64,000 nt of DNA, taken from JAKAGZ01 sp035266865. GTDB taxonomy: Bacteria > Bacteroidota > Ignavibacteria > Ignavibacteriales > Ignavibacteriaceae. The number at the start of each line of letters is the position of its first letter. Position 1 is the stretch's first letter. Below the pieces are notes generated by a model that saw nothing but the letters and a program-made list of their open reading frames with translations, was not told the DNA's origin and did not search any database. The position numbers were made by a program, and so were the translations under genes. Positions 53,724-63,044 of this stretch are shown one piece after another. The stretch lies in the NCBI GenBank assembly GCA_035266865.1, contig DATFMR010000040.1, positions 62,001 through 126,000 of the forward strand. The letters are read 5' to 3'.

Positions 53724-54596
53724 CTACGGAGCTTCTTCAATTACTGCTGGTTTGGCATAAATATCTTTTCGTTTATCCAATAAAGGTATTGTAGAACCTT
53801 TAATCCTGTTTTCATCCAGCAATGATAAATCTAGATCAGCAATAATAATCTGTTCCTGATTTATTACTCCTTCAGCAGCAATTCCATCTCTTGAAAAGGG
53901 AAAATCAGAAGGTGTCATTATTGAAGCCTGGCCATAATGAAGATTCAGATTTTCAACCGGTAAATTGCCCACTGTACTTGTCATCGCAACGAATACCTGG
54001 TTCTCAATTGCCCTTGCATGGCAACAATACTTTACTCTTAAAAAGCCCTGTCTGTCATCCGTGCAGGAAGGCACAAAAATAATTTCTGCCCCGGCTTCTG
54101 AAACCATTCTTGCAGCTTCCGGAAATTCAACGTCATAGCAAACCATAATTGAAATTGGAGCATATTTAGTATTAAAAACTTTGAATGATTCACCGGGTTC
54201 AGTTTTCCATAATTCCTTTTCCCATCTTGTTCTGTGAACTTTATCCTGCGTAAATACATTACCGGATGGAGTAAATAAATAAGCTCTGTTTATCAATCCC
54301 CCATTAAGATTTGTAGGATGTGTCCCGCCAATCAAATAAAAATTATTCTGTTTTGCATAAGCTTTCATTAAACTGATATATTGTTCAGTATATTCACCAA
54401 GCCTTCTCACTGCAGAAGGAGCATCTTTAGTTTGGACAAAAGATAAGAGCTGTGTAGTAAAAAGTTCCGGCAAAAGTACATAATGCGGGTGATATTCAGC
54501 CGCCGAGTCCATTACAAAATCAAGTTGCTGCTCAAATTCATCCCAGCTATTGATTTTTTTTAAATGGTATTGAACTGCTGCGATTCTAACTCTCAT
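53724..54596 (-). CDS. Carbon-nitrogen hydrolase (nitrilase superfamily)
   Basis: The 290-residue enzyme carries the nitrilase triad E44 (LLPELF), K119 (QDKVHR) and C153 (IMVCYDVEFPE), with the second glutamate in WEKELW near 130. Members hydrolyse amides, nitriles or carbamoyl compounds, or run the reverse ligation with ammonia. The start overlaps the stop of the GNAT gene by one base (TAATG). In some Bacteroidota these two activities are fused in one protein, so they probably work as a unit. Confidence 0.88.
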   Translation of the reverse strand: MRVRIAAVQYHLKKINSWDEFEQQLDFVMDSAAEYHPHYVLLPELFTTQLLSFVQTKDAPSAVRRLGEYTEQYISLMKAYAKQNNFYLIGGTHPTNLNGGLINRAYLFTPSGNVFTQDKVHRTRWEKELWKTEPGESFKVFNTKYAPISIMVCYDVEFPEAARMVSEAGAEIIFVPSCTDDRQGFLRVKYCCHARAIENQVFVAMTSTVGNLPVENLNLHYGQASIMTPSDFPFSRDGIAAEGVINQEQIIIADLDLSLLDENRIKGSTIPLLDKRKDIYAKPAVIEEAP

Positions 54597-55234
54597 TACT
54601 CCTCTCCTTTTGGTGGTTTGTAATCTTGATTAAGCCATACGATCAATGTTGCATTTTCAAGCGAATCTTTATCGCCAACTAAATATTGATCAATAATATC
54701 ACAAAACTGAAATCCTTCTTTCATCTGAAATCTAAGAACCGGGTCATAAATATCGCCCCAAATTACGTGCATTGCGTAGGTATGTGGATCAAATTTATGG
54801 GCGTATTTATGATAGTTTGGAATTCTTCCAGCGGCGATTATCCTTTTTAAATTGAGCTGCCTGCATAATTTTCTTCGGGCGGAATATATTTTTTTACCTA
54901 TACCCCTTTTTCTTAAATCAGGATCCACACAAACTTCCGCACCATACAAAGTTTTACCTTCCGGTCTGTGAGTATTAAAAGTGCCTTTGCCTGTAATTTC
55001 TCCCCAATTTTTAAATGGTCCATATTCCTCCCAGAAAATAATTAACGAACTTGAAGTTCCAACTATTTTACCCTCGAATTCTGCTACGAACTGTCCTTCG
55101 GGAAAAACTTTAATGTGATTTTCCAATTGTTCTGTTGACCACGGCTTTTGATGAATATATACTTTTTGTTGCAGTGTTCTTATCTCATCAAAATCAGTTC
55201 TTTCAGTATTCCTGATTATAACCTTCGAAATCAT
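54596..55234 (-). CDS. GNAT-family N-acetyltransferase
   Basis: The 212-residue protein has the GNAT core with the acetyl-CoA-binding motif RKRGIGKKI (about 117-125), preceded by LYGAEVCVDPDL. The N-terminal GRTERTDF-like start is NTERTDFDEI. It is translationally coupled to the nitrilase-family enzyme downstream. The acceptor is unknown; a polyamine- or amino-acid-type substrate with an amide product is plausible. It has no partner upstream. Confidence 0.85.
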   Translation of the reverse strand: MISKVIIRNTERTDFDEIRTLQQKVYIHQKPWSTEQLENHIKVFPEGQFVAEFEGKIVGTSSSLIIFWEEYGPFKNWGEITGKGTFNTHRPEGKTLYGAEVCVDPDLRKRGIGKKIYSARRKLCRQLNLKRIIAAGRIPNYHKYAHKFDPHTYAMHVIWGDIYDPVLRFQMKEGFQFCDIIDQYLVGDKDSLENATLIVWLNQDYKPPKGEE

Positions 55235-55351
55235 AAATCTTCCTTAATATTTAATTTATACGGATCAATGGAATTCCAAACTTTAACAATGATCATTGAA
55301 GGTTGGTATATCTATAATATATAAATATTTAGACAAATATGAAGTAATAAT

Positions 55352-55376
55352 AAAGCCGCAAATAAATTGCGGCTTT
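55352..55376 (-). terminator. Hairpin after the DUF6588 gene
   Basis: AAAGCCGCAA (55352-55361) pairs fully with TTGCGGCTTT (55367-55376) around the loop ATAAA. It lies 28 bases beyond the stop of the 55405 gene on the minus strand, with a short T-rich tail, and is likely its terminator. Confidence 0.65.
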
Positions 55377-55404
55377 AAACTAAAAATTCAGTAAAAATTA
55401 GATA

Positions 55405-56466
55405 TTAAAATCCGAAAGTTAAACCAGCACTTGCGGTTTTAATTTTTGCAAATTTGTAATCTACATTAAGATTAAGAATTGACAATTTAAATGATAGCCC
55501 AGCGGTAAATGCAGCCGAATTCTCTCCTTTAAGTTCAAATGAAATATTGTCTGTTTTAGTAATAGTTGTATTTCCAGAAGTTTCATCATAAGTATAATCA
55601 TAATTTATAGTCGTGGTTGAGGTTTCGGTTGTTAGAGCAAAATATGGAGTAACGGCGATTACACTACCGAAAGTTTTGCTCGCGTATATTCCAAACATAG
55701 AGGCTTTTGTTTCAAATACAGTTCCAACTTTCAAATCCTGGTAAAATCCGCCTACAGCAATATCAATCGGAAAAGGTGAATCAAACCAGACAGCAGGGTT
55801 ATGCATTCCGCCAAATCCCCAATATGTAAAATCTCCAAGATCTTTTATATTAACTTTTGGGAACCACCTGAAAGCCACACTTGTACCCCAAACCGTTCCT
55901 ATTCCCAACTGGATTGCAGCGGTAGGGAAAATTGAAAGATCATTTAAGAATCCTTTAACATCCGTCAGATTATAATTTGGAATTGTTTGCCCCTGAACCT
56001 GCTGTCCCTGGAAATCCAGTACTACATTCTGATTATCTGAACCCATTATTGTTGGGCCCGAAATTTTTAAAGACCAGCTATGACTTAATAATTCATCGTG
56101 GATACTCTGCCTTAACATTGGATCTGTAGTTGCACTTGCAGCTATATCAGTGGCCTGGCTTTCAGTAAAATTGAAAGAGCCTACGGTGCTGAAAGTTTTC
56201 TCAGCATCACTTATAATAGAACCCATAGCTATTATTTTAAGTTCTAAATTAAAAGAGAACTTAGAAGGTTCGGGGGCTTTTGTTACCCAACCGGTATTAA
56301 GATTTGAGCCAAAACTGCTTATTGCAGGACCGACATATCCTTTGGCCGCATCTGATGACAGATTTTTTATTGTGTTATTAAAGCTATTGTCATTAGTTTG
56401 AGCAAAGGTCGAGACAGAAATCAAAATCATGCTACAGACAACTAAAGCCGATGCAATTTTCTTCAC
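55405..56466 (-). CDS. DUF6588 exported beta-barrel-like protein
   Basis: Residues 1-22 form a signal peptide ending FA-Q. The mature 330 residues resemble DUF6588 proteins of Bacteroidota: AKGYVGPAISSFGSNLNTGW near the start and repeated amphipathic strands such as IDIAVGGFYQDLKVG, ending SAGLTFGF, a typical outer-membrane terminal strand. The function of the family is unknown. It is transcribed alone with a terminator downstream. Confidence 0.68.
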   Translation of the reverse strand: MKKIASALVVCSMILISVSTFAQTNDNSFNNTIKNLSSDAAKGYVGPAISSFGSNLNTGWVTKAPEPSKFSFNLELKIIAMGSIISDAEKTFSTVGSFNFTESQATDIAASATTDPMLRQSIHDELLSHSWSLKISGPTIMGSDNQNVVLDFQGQQVQGQTIPNYNLTDVKGFLNDLSIFPTAAIQLGIGTVWGTSVAFRWFPKVNIKDLGDFTYWGFGGMHNPAVWFDSPFPIDIAVGGFYQDLKVGTVFETKASMFGIYASKTFGSVIAVTPYFALTTETSTTTINYDYTYDETSGNTTITKTDNISFELKGENSAAFTAGLSFKLSILNLNVDYKFAKIKTASAGLTFGF

Positions 56467-56580
56467 GGGACCTCCAATAATGAAAAATTTTAAATTAAAA
56501 TATCCATAATAATAGAAAAGATACAGATTTACTTAACAAATATATCAGTAAAAATAACACAAAGATGTGATAAACAAAAA

Positions 56581-57270
56581 TCAAATATCCAGGTAATCAG
56601 CCCAGATTTTAAAGAGTTTAGATGTAGCTAATACGTCATTTCCGCAATAGATAGCAATTTCCTTTGTTTTCCCCGCCTCATATAAATTTTTAACATCCAT
56701 ACCCGAAATTCCTTTAGATTTTGGTGATTCAATTCCGAATGCATTACAATAAAAATCGAGGTTAAATTTTCTGGTCAGACCGTAATAAGTAAATTGATCC
56801 AGCAGATCGATGTGAAATGATTTATCGTACCGGTTTGTGATTAAATATTTTGTCGGTTTTATTTTCAACATCGCAGATCGGAGCATTAAAAAGGGAGCGT
56901 CAAAAGTTCTTCCATTAAATGTTACTACTTTATCAGCAAATTCAATTATTTTCCAGAAAGATTTGAGCATTTCATTTTCGTCTAATCCTTTAAATTGAGA
57001 TTGCTTATCCTCTGCCTGCCACTCTTCTCTATTATTACTTTCGTAATAAACAAATGATTTGTTTTTCTCGATATCATATATACCGATAGCCACTATTTTT
57101 GAAGTAAATGGATAAAGGCTGGTGTATCTTATAGCATCATCGATTTTTTGTGTTTTGATTTTTTCGTTGGGTTCTTTTTCTGCATATCGCAAAAGGTATT
57201 CACGTTGGCTTTCTGCAAGAGATTCAAATGGATATGCAGATGTCTCAATATCGAAAACAATCGTTCGCAT
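56581..57270 (-). CDS. DEDDy-type 3'-5' exonuclease related to DNA polymerase B
   Basis: The 229-residue protein matches the predicted PolB-like 3'-5' exonuclease family. The DEDDy residues are D7 and E9 (FDIET), D in FNGRTFDAP (about 125), and Y/D in YCGNDVLATSKL near 210-215. No polymerase domain follows. It probably trims DNA or RNA in repair or processing. It is upstream of nothing in the same direction within 100 bases and lies 37 bases after the thioesterase gene. Confidence 0.83.
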   Translation of the reverse strand: MRTIVFDIETSAYPFESLAESQREYLLRYAEKEPNEKIKTQKIDDAIRYTSLYPFTSKIVAIGIYDIEKNKSFVYYESNNREEWQAEDKQSQFKGLDENEMLKSFWKIIEFADKVVTFNGRTFDAPFLMLRSAMLKIKPTKYLITNRYDKSFHIDLLDQFTYYGLTRKFNLDFYCNAFGIESPKSKGISGMDVKNLYEAGKTKEIAIYCGNDVLATSKLFKIWADYLDI

Positions 57271-57306
57271 TGAATTATTCCCCGTTTTTGTGAAACAAAT
57301 TTAATG

Positions 57307-57756
57307 CTATTTTTCAGCGAGTATTCTTACCGAAGGCTCAAATTCCTTTACTTTATTGAAAAAGTCTTCTGTAAAATTTAGAGATTTTCTTGTTTTGGGA
57401 TCCACCTGTACAATAACTCCGCTACCCGTCGTTATCGTTTTTTTCAATTTAACATTTTCTATTAAGTGGTCAAAACCAAATGAGGAATTTTTTATAAAAG
57501 AGATTTTTGAATAAATATTTAACTGATCATCAAATCTTGCGTGATCAAGGTAATTGATTTCATTTTTTACTATGAAGAATAACTTTCCATCAGAGAATAA
57601 TCCGTTCTCAGGCAGCAATCCTGCGGCTTTTATATAGTCCAGCCTCCCTTCTTCAAAATAATTGATATAAACAGCATTGTTGCAAACACCAAGCATATCA
57701 ACTTCATTAAATCTGACTTTAACGGTTATATTATGTTTAAAATCCTTTATTTCCAT
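57307..57756 (-). CDS. Acyl-CoA thioesterase of the YbgC/FadM (4HBT) type
   Basis: The 149-residue hotdog-fold protein has the 4HBT motif RFNEVDMLGVCNNAVYINYFEEGRLDY-type segment, with the catalytic aspartate D20 and YFEEGR. Such enzymes hydrolyse acyl-CoA or acyl-ACP thioesters. The chain-length preference cannot be read. It lies four bases after the threonine aldolase gene, in the same transcript. Confidence 0.85.
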   Translation of the reverse strand: MEIKDFKHNITVKVRFNEVDMLGVCNNAVYINYFEEGRLDYIKAAGLLPENGLFSDGKLFFIVKNEINYLDHARFDDQLNIYSKISFIKNSSFGFDHLIENVKLKKTITTGSGVIVQVDPKTRKSLNFTEDFFNKVKEFEPSVRILAEK

Positions 57757-57760
57757 ATAA

Positions 57761-58789
57761 TCAAAAAACCTGGTTAATAATATTTATTGCCTTTTTAATT
57801 TCATCGAAAGATACATCAAGATGAGTAATTGCCCTAAGTGAATCAACTCTTCCAACCAGCAGCAGCAATCCTTTCTCTTTACATTTTTTCAGAGATTCTT
57901 CAATTGTCATTTTCAGGGGTTTGAAGATGAGGATATTGGTCTGAACGGAATCCATATCTATTTCAAGATTTGGATTTTCATTAATCGCTTTAGCTAACAT
58001 TTGTGCTTTTTCGTGATCTTCTTTCAACCTAGCAATATTATTCTTGAGAGCATACAATCCTCCTGCAGCCATAATTCCAAGCTGTCTCATTCCCCCGCCC
58101 CAGGCTTTTCTTATCCTGAAAGCTTCCTGAATAATATCTTTACTCCCGCCAATTATTGAACCGATAGGCGCGCCAAGTCCTTTTGAAAGACAACAAGAAA
58201 TTGTATCAAAATGTGAAGCATATTCTTTTACCGAAATCCCTGTTTCAACGGAAGCATTCCATATCCTGGCTCCGTCAAGATGAAAATAAAGATTATACTT
58301 TTTTGCTAGGTTTTTTAAGGCAATAATATTATCAATAGGATGGATTGTTCCGCCTGCACGGTTGTGAGTATTTTCAACTTCAATTACTTTGGTTTTCGGC
58401 ATATAATAAGCGCTGGCAGGTCTTATATATATCTCAACCTGTTTGGGAGTAAAAACACCGTTTTCCCCCTGCACAGTCAATAATTGAATTCCGCTTAATG
58501 CCGCCGGAGAACCGGATTCATAATTAAAAATATGAGAGTTAAACTCGCAGACAACTTCATCGCCCGGATTTGTTAAAACATTCAGACAAATCTGGTTTCC
58601 CATTACCCCACTCGGAACGTAAAGCGCTGCTTCTTTGCCCAGGAGATCCGCCGCGTATTCTTCAAGTTTATTAACTGTCGGATCTTCTCTAAAAACATCA
58701 TCACCAACTTCTGCTTCAAACATAGCTTTACGCATTTCCAGAGAAGGTTTTGTAACAGTGTCACTTCTTAAATCAATATAATTTTCCAT
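57761..58789 (-). CDS. ltaE: Low-specificity L-threonine aldolase
   Basis: This PLP enzyme cleaves L-threonine or L-allo-threonine to glycine and acetaldehyde. The 342-residue protein starts IDLRSDTVTKPS, has the family's AEVGDDVFREDPTVN, LHLDGARIWNA-type HLDGARIWNA near 170 and the PLP lysine in CLSKGLGAPIGS (about 203-213). The length is usual. It is the first gene of a run with the thioesterase and exonuclease, downstream of a palindromic repeat. Confidence 0.92.
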   Translation of the reverse strand: MENYIDLRSDTVTKPSLEMRKAMFEAEVGDDVFREDPTVNKLEEYAADLLGKEAALYVPSGVMGNQICLNVLTNPGDEVVCEFNSHIFNYESGSPAALSGIQLLTVQGENGVFTPKQVEIYIRPASAYYMPKTKVIEVENTHNRAGGTIHPIDNIIALKNLAKKYNLYFHLDGARIWNASVETGISVKEYASHFDTISCCLSKGLGAPIGSIIGGSKDIIQEAFRIRKAWGGGMRQLGIMAAGGLYALKNNIARLKEDHEKAQMLAKAINENPNLEIDMDSVQTNILIFKPLKMTIEESLKKCKEKGLLLLVGRVDSLRAITHLDVSFDEIKKAINIINQVF

Positions 58790-58862
58790 TTTATACCGTG
58801 TTTATACTTTTTAAATTTAATAAAACTTATGTAATTGTTCAGCATTTAAAATGATTTGGCGG

Positions 58863-59006
58863 TGTCTCAATTTCACAATATGTCATCCCGAACTTGTTTC
58901 GGGATCTCTTAATTTTCTGAAGATTCTGAAATAAACCTGCCTTTTACCGGTAGGCAGGTTCAGAATGACAATTAACTTATTATTATTAAAAAGTGAAATT
59001 GAGACA
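58863..59006. repeat. Cloverleaf-like palindromic element with 14-bp terminal inverted repeats
   Basis: TGTCTCAATTTCAC (58863-58876) and GTGAAATTGAGACA (58993-59006) are perfect inverted ends of a 144-base element. Inside, TGTCAT (58881-58886) and ATGACA (58965-58970) are a second pair, enclosing two hairpins: CCCGAA/TTCGGG (58887-58892, 58898-58903) and CCTGCC/GGCAGG (58936-58941, 58953-58958). The element fills most of the gap between lnt and ltaE. No coding region or flanking target duplication is seen. Confidence 0.75.
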
Positions 59007-59018
59007 TTATCGGAAACA

Positions 59019-60707
59019 TCATTCGATAGGTTTTAATTTCTTCCTAAAATTTAAAATCAAAAAGAAAACAAAGACACAAATTGATAAGTAGGAAGCAAAA
59101 GTTGGAATAATCAAAGGATGTTTTGTAAAAAATGTCTCCCCATCCTGTATTGGTGCATCACCAACCAGGACTGTTCGTGTAAAAAGTTCTGTCTCTTTTA
59201 AAGTTTTTCCAAGAGGATCAATTATACAACTTATTCCCCCGTTTGCATCTCTAATTACGGTCTTCCTGTTTTCAATTGCACGAAGCACGGCAATTTCTTT
59301 ATGCTGATATGGTCCACTGGATCTGCCGTACCAGCTATCGTTAGTTACAACTGTAATAAGATCGGCACCTTTTTTAACAAAATTTGTAACGAAATATGGA
59401 TAAACAGATTCGTAACAGACAAGACTGTTTATTTTTAGAGGATATACAATTTGAACTGAATCTTGCTTGCTTCTAATTTTGAAACTAAATACGGTTGTAT
59501 CCCGTCCCACATTCCAGCCTGATATTCCAACACCCCAGCTAAATAAATTACTTAAAAACGGAAGTTGATCAGAGAAAGGGACGTGTTCTCCAAATGGAAC
59601 AAGTTTAATCTTTCCATATCTTTCTATTTGTGAAGAATAAGGGGAGAAAAGAAGCACACCGTTATAAATTGAGTAGTAAAAATCATCCTGCTTACTGTGT
59701 TTTGCATCCGGAGGAATTTTTTCATTTGATGTGAAATAATGAATTTCCGGCATGCCTGTCATCAAATATGCCTCTGCCGGGCGAATCACATTATATATTG
59801 AGTCTCTTTCTTTTGCATATTGCATACTTGCTAAATAGGCGGGCAAAGCGGATTCCGGCCATAAAATAAGACCTGCTTTTTGAGCAATTGCTTCTCTTGT
59901 CAGGTCTAAATACTGACTAAGGTTTTGATCGAGATTATTTTCCTTCCACTTATCCCATGGGTTAATATTGGGTTGTATTAAACCAACCCTGACATTTATG
60001 TCAGAAACCTGGAATGTGGACAGCCTGTAAGAACCATAAAAAAGAACTATCGCAAAAATTAAAACGAATGCTCCCATATTAATAGAATAGGATTTTTGTG
60101 AATTCTTATAATTTATTATTGCTCGATAAAGGGAAATATTCAGATAAACCACAATAACGGAAATTCCGACTGCGCCTATTATATCGGCAACCTGTATGAA
60201 TATTGTAAATTTTGAAAGACCGCTGCCCAAAGTAAGCCAGGGAAAACTAATGTCAGTCAGCATATAAAAATATTCATACGTTATCCAGAAAAACGGAAAT
60301 GCCAGTAGTGCAAAATTTTTGTTAAATAATCTTTTTGTAATGTAATAAAGCGTTGATGGAATAAGAAAAAGAAGTGGATTAAAAAATATTAATACTCCAC
60401 CGGCAATCATCAAAAAAGGATCAGTTCCTCCCTGCCAGCTACCAACCCAGTAAACAGTTATTAAACTAAAAACAAAAAACGTCAGGTATGTTGCCCTGTT
60501 TATCTCAGCAAGTGTTTTCCTTTTTTCTAAAACATACAGGTACGGGACTAAACCAACAAACATAAAAAGCTGAAACGGAAATGGAAATGGAGGGAAAGAA
60601 ATTCCAAGTAGTACTCCACTCAAAACAAGAAGCATTCTTTCTTTTTTTCTTTGCTTCTTTTGTTCCGGAGTAAATACATCCCTGTTTTTTAAAAACGGTA
60701 ATTTCAA
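59019..60707 (-). CDS. lnt: Apolipoprotein N-acyltransferase
   Basis: Lnt adds the third acyl chain to bacterial lipoproteins. The 562-residue protein has several N-terminal membrane segments, then a nitrilase-like periplasmic domain with E285 (LWPESALP), a lysine in YGKIKLVPFGEHVPF (K366 or K368) and the nucleophile C431 in NSLVCYES; a final membrane helix lies near the end. Several lipoproteins occur in this window. The ATG overlaps the stop of the DedA gene by four bases. Confidence 0.93.
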   Translation of the reverse strand: MKLPFLKNRDVFTPEQKKQRKKERMLLVLSGVLLGISFPPFPFPFQLFMFVGLVPYLYVLEKRKTLAEINRATYLTFFVFSLITVYWVGSWQGGTDPFLMIAGGVLIFFNPLLFLIPSTLYYITKRLFNKNFALLAFPFFWITYEYFYMLTDISFPWLTLGSGLSKFTIFIQVADIIGAVGISVIVVYLNISLYRAIINYKNSQKSYSINMGAFVLIFAIVLFYGSYRLSTFQVSDINVRVGLIQPNINPWDKWKENNLDQNLSQYLDLTREAIAQKAGLILWPESALPAYLASMQYAKERDSIYNVIRPAEAYLMTGMPEIHYFTSNEKIPPDAKHSKQDDFYYSIYNGVLLFSPYSSQIERYGKIKLVPFGEHVPFSDQLPFLSNLFSWGVGISGWNVGRDTTVFSFKIRSKQDSVQIVYPLKINSLVCYESVYPYFVTNFVKKGADLITVVTNDSWYGRSSGPYQHKEIAVLRAIENRKTVIRDANGGISCIIDPLGKTLKETELFTRTVLVGDAPIQDGETFFTKHPLIIPTFASYLSICVFVFFLILNFRKKLKPIE

Positions 60708-61315
60708 TTCTGTGCTTTCTTTTTTAATATAAAATATCTAATAACAAAAAATAATATTACTAAACCGGTAATAATTAACCCAATATTGCTGTAGGTTGAT
60801 AAATATTTATCCACCACTTCAATATTATCACCAAAAATTACGCCCAGATAGAGGACAATAGTATTCCATGCAAAAGCGCTTATAGCAGCCAGAATTACTG
60901 TCCTTTTAATATTTAATTCACTTATCCCTGCAAAAAAGGAAATAACGGAACGTGTTCCCGGCATAAACCTGTTGGCCAGAATAATTCCGAAGCCGTATGT
61001 TACAAACCAGCTCTCAACTTTTTCCAGCCCTTCAATCGAAATAAATTTTATTTTACCAGCATGCAATACTTTTTTATCAAATTGTGAACCAACAAAATAT
61101 AGTGTCATAAATCCTAACACACTACCAACAGTTGTAAAGATAAGAGTGGGAACAAAATGAATTGTACCTGTAGCTACAAGTGATCCTCCAACCAGAACGA
61201 CAAGATCGCTGGGTGAAGGAGGAAAAATATTTTCAATATAGGAAAAGAAAAAAAGGACGATGTAAAGCCAGAATGGCGTCATCCTGGAAATTTCGGAAAG
61301 AATATTTTCAATCAT
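60704..61315 (-). CDS. DedA-family membrane protein
   Basis: The 203-residue protein has five or so membrane segments and the DedA motifs: FPPSPSDLVVLVGGSLVATG near 31-50 and NRFMPGTRSVISFFAGI (about 115-131). Some DedA proteins recycle undecaprenyl phosphate or phosphatidylethanolamine across the membrane; the lipid here is unknown. It lies between ispF and lnt and is likely co-transcribed with both. Confidence 0.9.
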   Translation of the reverse strand: MIENILSEISRMTPFWLYIVLFFFSYIENIFPPSPSDLVVLVGGSLVATGTIHFVPTLIFTTVGSVLGFMTLYFVGSQFDKKVLHAGKIKFISIEGLEKVESWFVTYGFGIILANRFMPGTRSVISFFAGISELNIKRTVILAAISAFAWNTIVLYLGVIFGDNIEVVDKYLSTYSNIGLIITGLVILFFVIRYFILKKKAQN

Positions 61316-61316
61316 A

Positions 61317-61802
61317 TTATTTTTTAATTAATAAAACTGTAGCAAATGCAGATACGCCTTCTTCCCTTCCAATAAATCCCAGCTTTTCAGTTGTAGTAGC
61401 TTTGACTGAAATATTTTCAATTTCAGTATTTAAGATTTCTGAAATTCTTTTTTGTATTTGCGGAATGTGTTGAGCCAACTTAGGTTTTTGCATTGCAACT
61501 ATAGAGTCCAGGTTACCGAGGTAAAAGCCTTTATCAAGGATTAATTGATATACTTTCCCAAGTAATTCAGCGCTGTCAGCATTTTTAAATTCAGGATCAG
61601 TATCCGGAAAATGCTGACCGATATCTCCAAGTGAAAGAGCTCCGAGCAATGCATCAGATATAGCATGCAATAGTACATCTGCATCTGAATGACCAAGTAA
61701 TCCTTTTTCAAAAGGAATTTCAATTCCCCCAAGGATTAATTTTCTGCCTTCAGCAAATGCGTGTACATCAAAACCGATTCCTATGCGAAAATTATTTTTC
61801 AA
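61317..61802 (-). CDS. ispF: 2-C-methyl-D-erythritol 2,4-cyclodiphosphate synthase
   Basis: IspF closes the cyclodiphosphate ring in the non-mevalonate isoprenoid pathway. The 161-residue protein has the zinc ligands D12 and H14 (FDVHAF) and H46 (LLHAISDALLGA), with SLGDIGQHFPDTDPEFK and the C-terminal SVKATTTEKLGFIGREEGVSAFA. It overlaps acyP by four bases at its start and DedA follows one base after its stop. Other MEP-pathway genes are not in view. Confidence 0.95.
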   Translation of the reverse strand: MKNNFRIGIGFDVHAFAEGRKLILGGIEIPFEKGLLGHSDADVLLHAISDALLGALSLGDIGQHFPDTDPEFKNADSAELLGKVYQLILDKGFYLGNLDSIVAMQKPKLAQHIPQIQKRISEILNTEIENISVKATTTEKLGFIGREEGVSAFATVLLIKK

Positions 61803-62083
61803 TGTCTTATCTCGAAATGTGTAAATTCATTTTGTGAAGCATTCCATTCAATGTTAGCATTTTTAACAGAAGCATGAGAAGGACCAATTTTAATTTTATT
61901 AAACAAATTTTCAATCTGGAATTTATCTCCCTCAACAATTGTTAATACTTCACCTGTGTAAAGGTTTTTAACAAATCCTTTCAGCCCGAAAGAATTTGCT
62001 TCCCTGTAAACAAAATACCTGAAACCAACTCCCTGAACTAATCCATTTACTAAGATTTCTGCTCTTTTTTCACTTTCACTCAT
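61799..62083 (-). CDS. acyP: Acylphosphatase
   Basis: The 94-residue protein is a standard acylphosphatase: GVGFRYFV (R22) and NLYTGEV (N40) supply the phosphate-binding arginine and catalytic asparagine. It hydrolyses acyl phosphates such as 1,3-bisphosphoglycerate or carbamoyl phosphate, although physiological roles are unclear. It overlaps the transporter gene by eight bases and ispF by four. Confidence 0.93.
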   Translation of the reverse strand: MSESEKRAEILVNGLVQGVGFRYFVYREANSFGLKGFVKNLYTGEVLTIVEGDKFQIENLFNKIKIGPSHASVKNANIEWNASQNEFTHFEIRH

Positions 62084-62990
62084 CTTTAGAAACTTCTTTT
62101 TTACCCATTAATTCTGAAACCAGTAATCCTGTAAATATAAAGATACCGCCAATAAACCCAAAATAAGAAATCCTTTCGCCAATAATTACAAAAGCAAAAA
62201 AAGCAGCAAAAATAGGTTCAAGTGAAAAAATAATTGCAGCTTTTGTTGGCGTTACAAATTTTTGAAATTTTGTTTGAAGAGAAGTTGCAATAACTGTTGC
62301 AAACAATGCAGTGTAAATTACGGCAAATATAACCTGGTTATTTAATGAAAACCTGAAACTCTCGAAACCTGAAACGGAAAGACCAAAAGTAAAAATCCAT
62401 CCAAGTATTGCTGTTACTGTTATCTGAACGAAAACAAGTAATTTATAATCAAACTTATGGCTGACCATATCCAGGTAAACAATGTATAAAGCAAAGGAGA
62501 TTGCACAGAACAGCGTAAATAAATCGCCGATATTAAAATTCCCACCAAGTTCAGAAAAGATATCCAGAACTGAAGTTCCTTTGCTCGATAAAAGCATAAG
62601 TCCAAGCAGAACAAGAAAAATTCCTAAAATATTTTCTTTGCGCGGGATTCTTTTTTCAATTATAAACTGGAAAATTGGCGTGAATACGACAAATGTTCCG
62701 GTTATAAATCCGGATTTTGTGGCTGAAGTAAAATTGAGACCGATTGTCTGCGTTGCAAAGCCTGCAAAATTCAGCAAGCCGAGAATTACTCCACCAATAA
62801 TTGCCTGCCGGGTTGATATTTTTATAACACCAAAAATAAATGGAAGTATTATTAGCGCTGCTAAAGAGAATCTTAAAGAAACAAATAAAAGTGGTGATAC
62901 GTTTTCAAGAGAACTTTTGATCACGACAAAAGTTACACCCCAGAGAAGTGTTGTTAATAATAAAGCACCATCGCCAGCATATTTCTTCAT
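62076..62990 (-). CDS. EamA-family (DMT) transporter
   Basis: The 304-residue protein has ten membrane segments in two EamA halves (about 1-140 and 150-290). The first half begins GALLLTTLLWGVTFVVIKSSL and the second includes FTLFCAISFALYIVYLD. DMT-family exporters commonly move amino acids or metabolites; the substrate is unknown. It is the first gene of a tightly packed run with acyP, ispF, the DedA gene and lnt. Confidence 0.88.
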   Translation of the reverse strand: MKKYAGDGALLLTTLLWGVTFVVIKSSLENVSPLLFVSLRFSLAALIILPFIFGVIKISTRQAIIGGVILGLLNFAGFATQTIGLNFTSATKSGFITGTFVVFTPIFQFIIEKRIPRKENILGIFLVLLGLMLLSSKGTSVLDIFSELGGNFNIGDLFTLFCAISFALYIVYLDMVSHKFDYKLLVFVQITVTAILGWIFTFGLSVSGFESFRFSLNNQVIFAVIYTALFATVIATSLQTKFQKFVTPTKAAIIFSLEPIFAAFFAFVIIGERISYFGFIGGIFIFTGLLVSELMGKKEVSKDE

Positions 62991-63044
62991 CAGCTAAATG
63001 ATATTATTGGAATGAAATTGAAGATTAAAATGTAGAAAAAAGAA

